From positions 175,775 to 239,774 of the forward strand of contig JACKDV010000012.1 in NCBI GenBank assembly GCA_020633315.1: a stretch of DNA of 64,000 nucleotides, written 5' to 3'. Shown one piece after another: positions 1 through 8,238 of the stretch. The translations under genes and the position numbers were made by a program. How positions within the stretch are numbered: the first letter of the stretch is position 1; every line of letters starts with the position of its first letter. The stretch is from Myxococcales bacterium. GTDB lineage: Bacteria > Myxococcota_A > Polyangia > Nannocystales > Nannocystaceae. The notes beneath the pieces are model-generated. The model made no database searches and was not told where the DNA came from. It saw only the letters and a program-made list of their open reading frames with translations.

Positions 1-472
1 GCAGACCTTCGTGGCCGCGCAGGCGAGCGGCGACGCGGCCGAGCGCGAGGAGGGGATCAACCTGTCGGTGGCGGTCGCGGCCGCTCGGGCCACCACCGCG
101 GCGGCCACCCTGCACATCGTGGCGATGGCACGCTCGGGGCAGGTGGGCGAGGCCACCCGCGAGCTCGACGAGACGGTGGCGCAGGCCAAGGCGCTGTCGC
201 AGCGCATGCCCGACGCCGAGCTCGCGCGACTGGTGGACGACCTGGTGGAGCTGCGTCCCACCCTGCCGGGTCTGGCTCCGCCGCCGCCGCCCACGGTGAG
301 CCACCAGCGTCGCCCCAGCAAGGGCAAGGCGGTCGAGCTCGGCGACGCCGTGCCCTTCGCCGAGATGCAGCCGGGGACCGCCGCGAGCGGGGGCGTGGGG
401 CTGTCGGCCGCGGGCGCACGCAACGTGCGGGCGACCCACGAGCGCGCGTTCCGTACCCTCAATGGTGGCTGA
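1..472 (+). CDS. C-terminal part of an unrecognised protein, 5' end outside window
   Basis: The reading frame is open to the left edge of the window, so the true start lies upstream; an in-frame GTG at base 11 is probably internal. About 156 residues are visible. The first 80 or so are Ala/Arg/Glu-rich and look helical (for example RELDETVAQAKALSQRMPD), followed by a short proline run (PPPPPP) and a low-complexity Gly/Ala tail ending in RATHERAFRTLNGG. No catalytic motif or membrane segment is visible. Such a tail occurs at the end of some secreted VWA-domain proteins of myxobacteria, but no VWA domain is in view, so the function is unknown. It converges on the next gene with only 9 bases between the stop codons. 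Confidence 0.55.
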   Translation, partial: QTFVAAQASGDAAEREEGINLSVAVAAARATTAAATLHIVAMARSGQVGEATRELDETVAQAKALSQRMPDAELARLVDDLVELRPTLPGLAPPPPPTVSHQRRPSKGKAVELGDAVPFAEMQPGTAASGGVGLSAAGARNVRATHERAFRTLNGG

Positions 473-481
473 GCGGGCGGC

Positions 482-2089
482 CTACGAGCCACGCTTGCGC
501 GGGACGGGGGGCGCTCCGTCCTGCGCGACCACCAACGCCGCCCATGCGTCGCGCCAGCTCGCGCCCTCGAAGGTGCGCAGCTCGTGGCGCACGAGCCAGC
601 TGCCGTGCTCGGCCACCCGCTGGGCCACCTCGTAGTGCTCGCAGCCGTCCTGCGTGGTGTAGTGCAGCTCGAGGCGACGCTGTCCGTCCTCCACCCAGGT
701 GTGCAGGGTGTGGGGGAAGGCGATGCGCCCGTGCTCCCAGGGCAGGTCGTCGATGCGGTCGAGGACCACGCGGGCCCACTCGTCCACCGGCAGCTCGGGG
801 CGAGCGATCTCGGCTCGGTCGCCGACCACCACCCGGAAGTCCCCGCCCACCTCCTCGTCGCCGTACCAGGCCACGATGCCGGGCTCGTTGGGCCAGAAGC
901 TGCCTTCGTTCTCCGGCCAAGTCGGCACGCCGTCGACCTCGGGGGCGCGCACCCAGCCGTCGGGCGCGGGGAGGTCGTAGCTCGGGGCCGGTGAGAGCTC
1001 GGCCGGGGGCCGGGTCCGCAGCACGACGAGGTCGTCGCGCTGGGTCAGCAGCAGCTCGCTCCCGTCGGCGGTGAAGGCGAGGGAGCCCACCTCGGAGTAG
1101 GGCAGCGGATGGTGCGGCCGCAGGCGGTCGCCATCGCGGGTCCACGCCTCTACGTGGTCGGCGTCGGAGACTGCGAAGGTGGTGGCGCCGGGCGTGAGGG
1201 CGATGGCATGGCCGGGCCACTCGGTGGCCGCGGAGCGACCGGGGATCGGAAGGCGGGCCGAGGGCTCGTCCACCGGCTGGAGCCAGCGAGTGCCATCGAC
1301 CTCGACGGCCAGCACCCAGGCGGCGTCCGGGTCCATCGCCAGCGCCTCGAGGCCGGGGGGCACGGCCGCCCAGTCGCGGGTCTTCCCGTCGGGCTCGAGC
1401 ACGAGGCCCTGCGGGGGATCGCACAGCCGCTGGTGGCAGGGGCCCACGCTGGCCGGGCACTCCACTTCCCGCACGCGACAGCCTCGCTCGCCGTACCAGC
1501 GGGCCCGGCCCTCCGTATCGACGGCGAGGGCCAGCGTGCGGCCACCGCCGTCGGGGACCTCGGTCGCGTGGTGGCGCCGCAGCTCGGGGAGCAGCCAGGC
1601 GCTCAGGCGCTGGCCGTCGCGGGTGCGGTCGATCAGCGCCAGCCACCGGCCGTCGTGGGAGACCGCGACGTGCTCGGGCGAGCCGCCCTCGGCGTGTCGG
1701 ACGAGCCCGCCGTCGAGGTGGCGCAGGGACACGCCGCCGCCGTCGTAGTCGTCGGTGATCGCCGCGTCACCGAGCAGCGCGAGCACGCCGAGCGGGGCGC
1801 TGGCCTCGTAGCGCCCCTCGGCCAGCGAGAAGCGGCCGTTGCAGAGGACCACCTGATCCTGCGCAGTGGAGAGCACCGGCGGCGTGATGCTGCCGCGGCA
1901 GGTCCGGTGGTAGTGCGGGGACCAGCGGGTGGTGGGAGCCGGCCGCGGTGTGGCCTCGGGGAGCGGCGTGGGCTCGTCCAACGGGGGGGGCGCAGCCCGA
2001 GGCCGGGGCGTGGCGGGAGGCGCTGCGGCGCAGGCGGTGAGGACGAGGCCGAGCGAGGCCAGGCGGCGGGCTCCGAGCGCGTGTTGCAT
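482..2089 (-). CDS. Lipoprotein with WD40/beta-propeller-like repeats
   Basis: Encodes 535 residues. The N-terminus is a lipoprotein signal with lipobox LTAC (Cys20), then a Pro/Ala/Thr-rich linker to about residue 60. The rest contains recurring blade-like phrases such as VAVSHDGRWLALI, LALAVDTEGRARWYG, LEALAMDPDAAWVLAVEVDG and VGSLAFTADGSELLL, typical of WD40/PD40 propellers that read as hydrophobic strand, DG turn, strand. No enzymatic motif is seen, so a scaffold or binding role at the outer membrane is likely. The ATG at 2089 is preceded by a GGGGG Shine-Dalgarno-like run and gives a proper signal peptide; the frame stays open further upstream but that part is a shadow of the next gene. 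Specific partner unknown. Confidence 0.85.
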   Translation of the reverse strand: MQHALGARRLASLGLVLTACAAAPPATPRPRAAPPPLDEPTPLPEATPRPAPTTRWSPHYHRTCRGSITPPVLSTAQDQVVLCNGRFSLAEGRYEASAPLGVLALLGDAAITDDYDGGGVSLRHLDGGLVRHAEGGSPEHVAVSHDGRWLALIDRTRDGQRLSAWLLPELRRHHATEVPDGGGRTLALAVDTEGRARWYGERGCRVREVECPASVGPCHQRLCDPPQGLVLEPDGKTRDWAAVPPGLEALAMDPDAAWVLAVEVDGTRWLQPVDEPSARLPIPGRSAATEWPGHAIALTPGATTFAVSDADHVEAWTRDGDRLRPHHPLPYSEVGSLAFTADGSELLLTQRDDLVVLRTRPPAELSPAPSYDLPAPDGWVRAPEVDGVPTWPENEGSFWPNEPGIVAWYGDEEVGGDFRVVVGDRAEIARPELPVDEWARVVLDRIDDLPWEHGRIAFPHTLHTWVEDGQRRLELHYTTQDGCEHYEVAQRVAEHGSWLVRHELRTFEGASWRDAWAALVVAQDGAPPVPRKRGS

Positions 2090-2151
2090 GATCCCCCGAC
2101 GAGACGCACGACGAGCGCGGTGGTTGCAGCCCTCGGCGCGAGGGCGCGCGG

Positions 2152-3333
2152 CTACTCGCAGACCGGGTCGAGCGCCTCGAATTCCGGCACCAGCTCGAGG
2201 TAGCTCTCGATGCGGCGGCCGCCGAAGGTGTCGTCGTACTGGAAGAAGATGCGGTGATCGAGCGGCAGGATCCCCGCGTTGTCGTAGGCCTCGGCGTCGG
2301 AGCTGGTGTTGCCGAACACCCAGCTCGGCACCAGTCCCCGCGACGCCAGGGTCGCCAGCTCCTGGGTCTTGTAGGTCACGGCGTCGCCGCCCAGCGCCCC
2401 GGTGGCGGTGAGCGTGGTGTGGATGATCCCCGGCGGCAGCCCGCGCTGCTCCACGAACTGGTAGGTGCGGTTGCCCAGGAACTCCGGCCGTGCCGTGAGG
2501 TACATGGGCCGGTAGCCCTTGTCCACGAGCGCCCCCAGGGCCTCGGGGGCGCCGGGGTTGATGTCGGGGATGTTGTCGACGAGGTAGTCGAGCAGGCGCT
2601 CCCACTCCGAGGTGGTGAGCGTGCCGTCGATGTCCGAGAGGATGATCGGCGTGCCGGGCTCCACGACCTCGATGTAGGTGTCGGCGCGGGTGTCGTCGCC
2701 GCGCACCACCATGTGGATCCGGTGGCGCCCCAGCGGCAGCTCCATGGGCATCTGGAAGAACACCCAGCCCCCCGAGTCCTCCACGCCCTCCACCGTGGCA
2801 TGGTCGCCGTCGAAGGTGGTGAAGATGGGGCCCAGCGGCTCCCAGTCGCCCTCGCAATTGCGCAGCAGGAACATGTCCACCTGCTCGCCGCTGAGGTCCC
2901 AGTCGGTGGGGCCGTAGGCGAACTTGGCCATGATCCAGTGGGTGTCGCCGGGGTTGTAGAACATGTCGCGGCCGCGGTGCCGCGGCGAGCCCGAGGCGGT
3001 GACCAGGTTGGACTCGAAGTGCTCCCAGCTCACCGTCGGCCCCGCGTCGGGCAGCGGCGCGACGCAGCTCGGCACCGGCTCGCACATCAGCGGCGGGCCG
3101 GTGGTGGAGTCGTCGCCGTCGGAGCCGGCGGTGGTGTCCATGGGGCCGCCGCTGCTGCCGGTCTCGTCGCCCATGCCGGTCGCGGTGGAGCCCTGGTCGT
3201 CGGCCACCGTGGCCGAGGTGTCGGAGCCGCCCGTCGAGAGCGAGTCGCTGGCGTCGCCGGCATCGCCCGGAGGCGTGCACGCCAACGCGGCCGAGGTCAG
3301 GAGCCACAGGAGCGGCGAAGGACGGCCTTGCAC
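2152..3333 (-). CDS. Secreted lipoprotein with LNS2/HAD-type phosphatase-like domain
   Basis: Encodes 393 residues beginning at GTG 3333. The signal peptide ends in lipobox ALAC (Cys19) and is followed by about 80 residues of Ser/Thr/Gly/Asp-rich linker. The middle holds a beta-rich module (WEHFESNLV to IHMVVRGDD). The C-terminal half starts with ILSDIDGTLT, the HAD motif I (DxDGT), followed by YRPMYLTARPEFLG and FGNTSSDAEAY, the layout of the LNS2 domain of lipins and PITP-like proteins. In that family the domain binds or dephosphorylates phosphatidic acid; whether this protein is catalytic is an inference. Both aspartates of DxD are present. The start is supported by a TATCAT box 6 bases upstream, fitting a leaderless transcript. 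Confidence 0.85.
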   Translation of the reverse strand: MQGRPSPLLWLLTSAALACTPPGDAGDASDSLSTGGSDTSATVADDQGSTATGMGDETGSSGGPMDTTAGSDGDDSTTGPPLMCEPVPSCVAPLPDAGPTVSWEHFESNLVTASGSPRHRGRDMFYNPGDTHWIMAKFAYGPTDWDLSGEQVDMFLLRNCEGDWEPLGPIFTTFDGDHATVEGVEDSGGWVFFQMPMELPLGRHRIHMVVRGDDTRADTYIEVVEPGTPIILSDIDGTLTTSEWERLLDYLVDNIPDINPGAPEALGALVDKGYRPMYLTARPEFLGNRTYQFVEQRGLPPGIIHTTLTATGALGGDAVTYKTQELATLASRGLVPSWVFGNTSSDAEAYDNAGILPLDHRIFFQYDDTFGGRRIESYLELVPEFEALDPVCE

Positions 3334-3339
3334 CCGAGG

Positions 3340-3345
3340 ATGATA
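3340..3345 (-). promoter_or_regulatory. -10 box TATCAT, leaderless-type start
   Basis: On the minus strand TATCAT stands 6 bases before the GTG at 3333. This spacing puts the expected transcription start on or next to the start codon, and there is no room for a Shine-Dalgarno site. No clear -35 element is visible. Confidence 0.5.
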
Positions 3346-3412
3346 CCGCACGCGACCGCGCGGGGGATGGCTGCGGCCTGGGGCCGCGGCGAGGAGTGTG
3401 CCGCGCGATCGC

Positions 3413-5428
3413 TCAGCCGCTCGCGGCCGCGCCGCGGGCCTCCGGCAGCGCCGCGGGCTCGCTCCCCTCGGGCGCGTCGAGCTCGTCGTGCTCCAGCGAG
3501 GCGAGGGCCAGCGCCACCTGCCGCTCGTGCTCGGCCTTCGGGTCGTGCACGGCCAGGCCCAGCTCCACGGCCCGCCGCGCGAGCCGAGCCGCCTCGAGCA
3601 GGCGATGGAAGCGACGGGCACGGGCGTCCTCCAGCGCGCGCAGGCGATCGAGCCCCTGCAGCAATTCCTCGCGGGTCGCCTCGGGCTCGCCCCGCGCCTC
3701 GGCGGCCGCCAGCGCCCGCACCAGCGCCCCCTCGTCGAGCCGGGCCAGCTCCGCGTCGATCCCTCGGATCGCCCTCACCTGGGCCTCGACCAGCTCCACC
3801 AGGCGCGCCACCGGAGCGGTGACGGCATCGATCTCCTCGGCTTCGGCGAGGTTGCGGGCGCGGTGATCCACCAGCCGCTGCACGGCCAGGGCCAGCTCGC
3901 CGATCTGCTCGCGCAGGTCGGCCGGGGGATCGTCCTGCAGCAGCGCGCCGAGCCGAGCGACCAGCGGATCGGAGGCCGGCAGCGCCGCGGGCGAGGGCCG
4001 CACGCGGATGAGCCCCTCGGGATTGCGGGGGGTCTTGCGGCGGCGCATCGCGATGGCGGCCCCCACTAGCACGAAGGTGGCGATCGTGAGCAGGACGAGG
4101 GCGGTGATCCAGCCGACCGTGTTGCCGACCACCACGCCCACCCCGACGGCCACGGCCAGCGCCGCGGAGCCGCCCAGGACCAGGCCCACGCGCTCGCGCC
4201 GGGTGAGCGCGCGCGAGCCTCGGTCCGCCGAGGAGATGCGGGTCTTGAGGCCCGCGTCGCGCAGGCGGGCGTCGAGGGCGTTGGCGCTGTCGGGGCCGAG
4301 GCCCCGGACCAGCGCGACGGGCAGCTTGATGAAGCGCTCGCGCTCGCCCTTGGAGTACATGCGGGAGTCGCCGACCAGGAAGTTGAGCGGGGGCAGGGGC
4401 CCGTCGGCGACCGCGGAGAGGATGTCGTGGAGGCGGGCGCGGGAGTCGGCGTGCTCGTCGATGGCCCGCAGCTCCACGTCGAGGCCTCGCTCCCCCTCGG
4501 GGGCGGGCAGGAACTGCACGGCCAGCTTGCCGCAGTGGGTGCACAGCCGCTGGCCGGGGCGCAGGGCGTGGCCGCAGGCCTGGCAGGGCACGCGGGCGTC
4601 GAGCTCGGGCAGGGCGGCGGTTCCCTGCAGGGCGTCGGCGATCTCGGCCGCGCTGCCCGGGCGCAGGGCGGGGTCCTCCGCCAGGCAGCGGGCGACCAGC
4701 TCGTCCAACGCGCTCGGGGCCTCGCTCCGCGCAGCGCGGAGCCGCGGCGGCGGGCCGGGGGGGCGCAGCAGCGAGGGCTCGTCGCCATGGGGCAGCGAGC
4801 CGGTGATCGCCCGAAAGAGGATTACCCCCAGGCCGTAGAGGTCGGCGCGCTGGTCCACCACGGTGTGGGCCAGCAGCTCGGGCGCGGCGTAGGGCGAGGC
4901 CTCGAGCAGCAGGCTCGCCGCGGTGCGGGTCGAGAGCACGTCGACCCGGGCGAGCCCCACGTCGGTGAGCCACGGCTGGCCGTCCTCGCCGAGCACCACG
5001 TGGCGGGGGTTGAGGTCGCGGATCACCGCGCCGTGGGCATGGAGCCGGTGGATCCGGCGGGCGAGCGCCTCGACCACCGCGGCCGCCTCGTCGATCGGGG
5101 CGGGGGCGCGGCGCTCGAGCCAGGCCTCGAGGGTCTCGCCCGGCGGGTCGTCGCGCAAGCGCCAGGGCGGCGGCGCAGCGAGGTCGCGGGGATCGGGCTG
5201 CGGGCCGCGGCGACGCACCCGGGCCAGGCCCTCGCCGCCGAGCTCGGCCAGGCGCTCCACGTCGCGAACGTAGCGACGGCGCAGCGAGGCATCGCGGGCC
5301 AGCTCGGGCAGGAGCTGGCCGAGCACCGCGGGCTCGCCTGCGTCGAGCACCCGCCAGCGCAGCTCCGAGCCCACGCGCCGCGGGCCGTCGAGCACGGTCA
5401 GGCCCAGTGACTCGGGGAGCGTGGTCAT
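3413..5428 (-). CDS. Membrane-anchored serine/threonine pseudokinase
   Basis: Encodes 671 residues. A protein-kinase fold is visible in residues 1-280 (APELL of the APE motif, then DLYGLGVILFRAITG), but key residues are lost: there is no glycine loop, the AxK lysine region reads AVLGQL, HRDLKPxN reads IRDLNPRH (Asp138 kept, Lys and Asn lost) and DFG reads DVG (Asp156 kept). It is therefore probably catalytically weak or dead. It continues with a zinc ribbon (CQACG then CTHCG), a short alpha/beta segment, two hydrophobic membrane segments near residues 440-490 and a charged helical C-terminus. The same order occurs in the upstream active kinase, which it overlaps by 4 bases (ATGA), so the two are probably co-translated and may act together. 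Confidence 0.85.
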   Translation of the reverse strand: MTTLPESLGLTVLDGPRRVGSELRWRVLDAGEPAVLGQLLPELARDASLRRRYVRDVERLAELGGEGLARVRRRGPQPDPRDLAAPPPWRLRDDPPGETLEAWLERRAPAPIDEAAAVVEALARRIHRLHAHGAVIRDLNPRHVVLGEDGQPWLTDVGLARVDVLSTRTAASLLLEASPYAAPELLAHTVVDQRADLYGLGVILFRAITGSLPHGDEPSLLRPPGPPPRLRAARSEAPSALDELVARCLAEDPALRPGSAAEIADALQGTAALPELDARVPCQACGHALRPGQRLCTHCGKLAVQFLPAPEGERGLDVELRAIDEHADSRARLHDILSAVADGPLPPLNFLVGDSRMYSKGERERFIKLPVALVRGLGPDSANALDARLRDAGLKTRISSADRGSRALTRRERVGLVLGGSAALAVAVGVGVVVGNTVGWITALVLLTIATFVLVGAAIAMRRRKTPRNPEGLIRVRPSPAALPASDPLVARLGALLQDDPPADLREQIGELALAVQRLVDHRARNLAEAEEIDAVTAPVARLVELVEAQVRAIRGIDAELARLDEGALVRALAAAEARGEPEATREELLQGLDRLRALEDARARRFHRLLEAARLARRAVELGLAVHDPKAEHERQVALALASLEHDELDAPEGSEPAALPEARGAAASG

Positions 5429-7281
5429 GCGCGCTGCACCTCCTCGAGCGCCTCCACGTGGGCGCGCAGATCGTCGAGCTCCTCGTCCTCTTCGGCCAGC
5501 CCGCGGCGGGCTCCGGCCGCGGCGCGGCGCGAGGCGAAGGCATCGAGGGTGGCGGTGAGCGAGAGCAGGCGCGAGGCCCAGGTGTCGCGCGCGTGCAGCA
5601 TGGCCCGTGCGTCGGCGCTGGCGCTGTCGCGATCGAGCGCAGCGAGCTGGCGGTCGAGCCCGTCGAGGCGAGCCGCCGCGGCGAGGGCCGCATCACAGGC
5701 GCGGGCCAGCTCCTGCGCGGCCTCGTCCTGCGGCGCCAGATCGCGGGCGAGGTCGACGACCCGGGCCACCACCGCTCGCAGGCCCTGCCGATGGCGGCGC
5801 TCCTCGATCGCGGGCAGCCCGTGGCGGGCCCGCTCGAGGGCGCCCCGCACCGGGTCCGGCAACGGCCGCAGCGCATGGCCGGTGCGCCGGGTGACCTGCC
5901 GGTTGGTGTCGACCACCATCACGCCGGCCGCGAGCACCATGCCGATCACCACGAAGGCGGCGACCCAGCCCGTCTGCCACAGGCCGCCCGAGCAGCTCAG
6001 CACGATCACCGCGGCGCGGCCGAGCAGGGTGCGGGACTTGGCCCGCATGGGCGCGTAGGCCAGCGGTCCGCCGCGCACCACGGTGGCCTCCATGCCCAGG
6101 CCCCGCAGCGCTCGCGCCAGGCTCTCGCCGCTGGCCGACGAGACCTTGCTGGCCACCGAGAACGGCACGCGCGGGATTTTCTTGTCGAGCTTGTCGCCGG
6201 GGGCCAGGCCCAGCGCCGGGTTGTCGTTGAGCCACTGCCGCAGGCGCTCGCGCAGCGTGGCGTCGAGCTTGTCGCCGGGCTCGCCCGGGCCGGTGACCAG
6301 CACCGTGTGATCGCCGGCCTCGAGGTGGGCGATCTCGTGGCCGCAGTCGGCACACACGCCCAGCGGCACCACCAGCGGGGCCCCACACGACACGCAGCGA
6401 TCGCGCTCCACCCGGGGCGCGAGCCCGGGCGCGTCGCGGCGCGCGAGCGCGGTCGTCGAGCCGTCCTCTTCGGCGAGCCACTCGTCGAGCGCATCGCGGA
6501 CGGCGGTGGCGGCCTGCGGCCGATCGCCGGGGGCCTTGGCCAGCAGCGAGCGCACCAGCCTGCGCAGGCGCTCGGGCACCGTGGGGGGCAGCTCGGGGAT
6601 CGGCGCGTCGCGGTGGGCCTTGAGCACGCCCAGGGGCGTGGCCGCCGAGTAGGGCGGCGCCCCGCCGAGCATCTCGAACAGGATGCAGCCCAGCGCGTAG
6701 AGATCGGTGCGGGCATCCACGGCCAGCGGGTCGAGGCACTCGGGCGCCATGGTGTCGGGCGTGCCGAGCACGGTGAGCGCCTCGCGATCCACCCCGGCCA
6801 GCGAGGTCGCCCGGGCCATGCCGAAGTCGGCGATCTTGGGCACCTCGCCGCTCGCCAGCAGCACGTTGGAGGGCTTGAGGTCGCGGTGCACGATCCCGGC
6901 CCGGTGGGCGTGGGCCAGGCCATCGGCGATGCCCCGTCCCAGGCGAGCCACGATCTTCGGCGGCATGGGGGCCTCCCGGGCGATGCGCTCGGCGAGGGTG
7001 GGGCCCTCCACCAGCTCCATCAGCAGCACGGTGCGGCCCTCGATCTCCACCTGGCCGTACACCCGCACCAGGTGCTCGTGCCGCAGGCCCTCGAGCAGCT
7101 CCGCCTCCTGGGCGAAGCGGGCGGCCGCGGCCCGGTCCTGCTCGTGCGAGGCGTGCAGCACCTTGCCCGCGTACTCGCGACCTCCCGGGCCGTGCACGCG
7201 GTGCACCGAGGCCACCGCGCCCTGGCCCAGCAGCTCACCCAGCCGCAGGCCGCTGCGATCGCCCTGAGGAGCCGAGCTCAT
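5425..7281 (-). CDS. Membrane-anchored serine/threonine protein kinase
   Basis: Encodes 618 residues. The kinase domain at the N-terminus is complete: glycine loop LLGQGAVASVHRV, AGK lysine at about residue 40, HRDLKPSN with Asp134, DFG with Asp152, the activation segment GTPDTMAPE, and DLYALGCILFEML. A zinc ribbon follows (CVSCG, CADCG, about residue 300), then a segment weakly reminiscent of the ribosomal L7/L12 C-terminal fold, a two-helix membrane region (VIVLSCSGGLWQTGW and the following 20 residues) and a helical, probably coiled-coil tail. The start at ATG 7281 has GAGG 7 bases upstream; an upstream in-frame GTG at 7344 would add a Pro-rich 21-residue leader without a ribosome site. 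Substrate unknown. Confidence 0.9.
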   Translation of the reverse strand: MSSAPQGDRSGLRLGELLGQGAVASVHRVHGPGGREYAGKVLHASHEQDRAAAARFAQEAELLEGLRHEHLVRVYGQVEIEGRTVLLMELVEGPTLAERIAREAPMPPKIVARLGRGIADGLAHAHRAGIVHRDLKPSNVLLASGEVPKIADFGMARATSLAGVDREALTVLGTPDTMAPECLDPLAVDARTDLYALGCILFEMLGGAPPYSAATPLGVLKAHRDAPIPELPPTVPERLRRLVRSLLAKAPGDRPQAATAVRDALDEWLAEEDGSTTALARRDAPGLAPRVERDRCVSCGAPLVVPLGVCADCGHEIAHLEAGDHTVLVTGPGEPGDKLDATLRERLRQWLNDNPALGLAPGDKLDKKIPRVPFSVASKVSSASGESLARALRGLGMEATVVRGGPLAYAPMRAKSRTLLGRAAVIVLSCSGGLWQTGWVAAFVVIGMVLAAGVMVVDTNRQVTRRTGHALRPLPDPVRGALERARHGLPAIEERRHRQGLRAVVARVVDLARDLAPQDEAAQELARACDAALAAAARLDGLDRQLAALDRDSASADARAMLHARDTWASRLLSLTATLDAFASRRAAAGARRGLAEEDEELDDLRAHVEALEEVQRA

Positions 7282-7377
7282 CGGCTGGCCTCGGGGGACG
7301 GTGTGCAGGACGGGAGGTGGTGGGGTTGCAGGGGCATCGAGCACGGCGGCGGGTGGCCGTATCGTCGGGACCCCGGA

Positions 7378-7383
7378 ATTATG
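7378..7383 (-). promoter_or_regulatory. Possible -10 box (CATAAT) for the kinase pair
   Basis: A minus-strand CATAAT stands about 100 bases upstream of the kinase start at 7281, in a locally AT-richer spot between the two genes. No -35 match is visible at the usual distance, so this is only a candidate. Confidence 0.3.
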
Positions 7384-7393
7384 CCCTAGGGAT

Positions 7394-8029
7394 TCACAGC
7401 GAGGCGGCGACCAGGCTCACCCCGCCCGCGGTGGCCATGCCCACCACCACGCCCACCGCGACCAGCATCGAGATGAGGCGCGCCCCGGAGCGGGGGATCG
7501 GGTAGATGCCGGCGGTCGCGGCCTGGGCGATCATCGAGATCTCGGCCGAGCCCTCGGGCTGGACCGCGGCGACGACGGTGTCGCCGGTGACCACGGGCTC
7601 GCTCCGGGCGTCGCGGGGGTCGAGCTCGTCCGTGAGATCGACCACGGCGGCGGGGTGACGCGGGGTGGAGCGGCGGCCCCCCGCCATCTCGCGGAAGGTG
7701 GCGGTCTCGGACAGCCGGGCCCAGCCGCGGAACCCCGCGTGCCACACCAGCGCATCCGCCTCGAACACCTCGGCCCGGTGGTAGCGGCGGATCTCCTCCT
7801 CGCTCAGATCGCCCACCACCTCGCCCTCCACGAATACGCTCCACCCGCGGCCGACCGGGCCGGCCGGGACCTCGAGCCCGGCGCCGAGCCGGGTGACGTC
7901 GTCGCCCTCGAGCGGCTGGCGGCAGCCATGGCAGCGCAGGTGCAGGGCGAAGCCGCGGGGGGAGGGCGCGGGCACGGTCTGGACGGTTGCGCAGGCGGGG
8001 CAGCGGACGGTCTGGAGCGGCGCGGTCAT
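7394..8029 (-). CDS. Zinc-ribbon and GYF_2 domain membrane protein
   Basis: Encodes 211 residues from ATG 8029. Residues 8-45 form a zinc ribbon (CPAC then CHGC). Residues 60-115 match the GYF_2 pattern: WSVFVEGEVVGDLSEEEI followed by DALVWHAGFRGWARL, a small domain thought to bind proline-rich peptides. The C-terminus has one hydrophobic stretch (LISMLVAVGVVVGMATAGGV), a likely membrane anchor that leaves the binding domains in the cytoplasm. It sits just upstream of the kinase pair on the same strand, 112 bases away, so it may belong to the same signalling group. The frame is open upstream to 8158 but that part lacks family similarity. Confidence 0.8.
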   Translation of the reverse strand: MTAPLQTVRCPACATVQTVPAPSPRGFALHLRCHGCRQPLEGDDVTRLGAGLEVPAGPVGRGWSVFVEGEVVGDLSEEEIRRYHRAEVFEADALVWHAGFRGWARLSETATFREMAGGRRSTPRHPAAVVDLTDELDPRDARSEPVVTGDTVVAAVQPEGSAEISMIAQAATAGIYPIPRSGARLISMLVAVGVVVGMATAGGVSLVAASL

Positions 8030-8238
8030 GGTCTCGCAGGCAGATACGCATCCCGCCATGGGTCGGATCGACCCGAAGATCAGCGGCTCCGGGAAATGTG
8101 AGCCCGCTGACGAAGCGCCATCGGGACGCCTCGTCGCGCCCCCCGGGGCCCCCGGCATCCTCGCCCCGAGTGTGGTAGATGCCCGTCGGGACGGCTCCTG
8201 GCCACGACGCGGGGCCGAGCCCGAGGAACGAGTTGCCC

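Noticed and set aside
8030..8238. Riboswitch or attenuator before sdhC
   Set aside because: No conserved aptamer core or T-rich terminator could be recognised in this 200-base gap.
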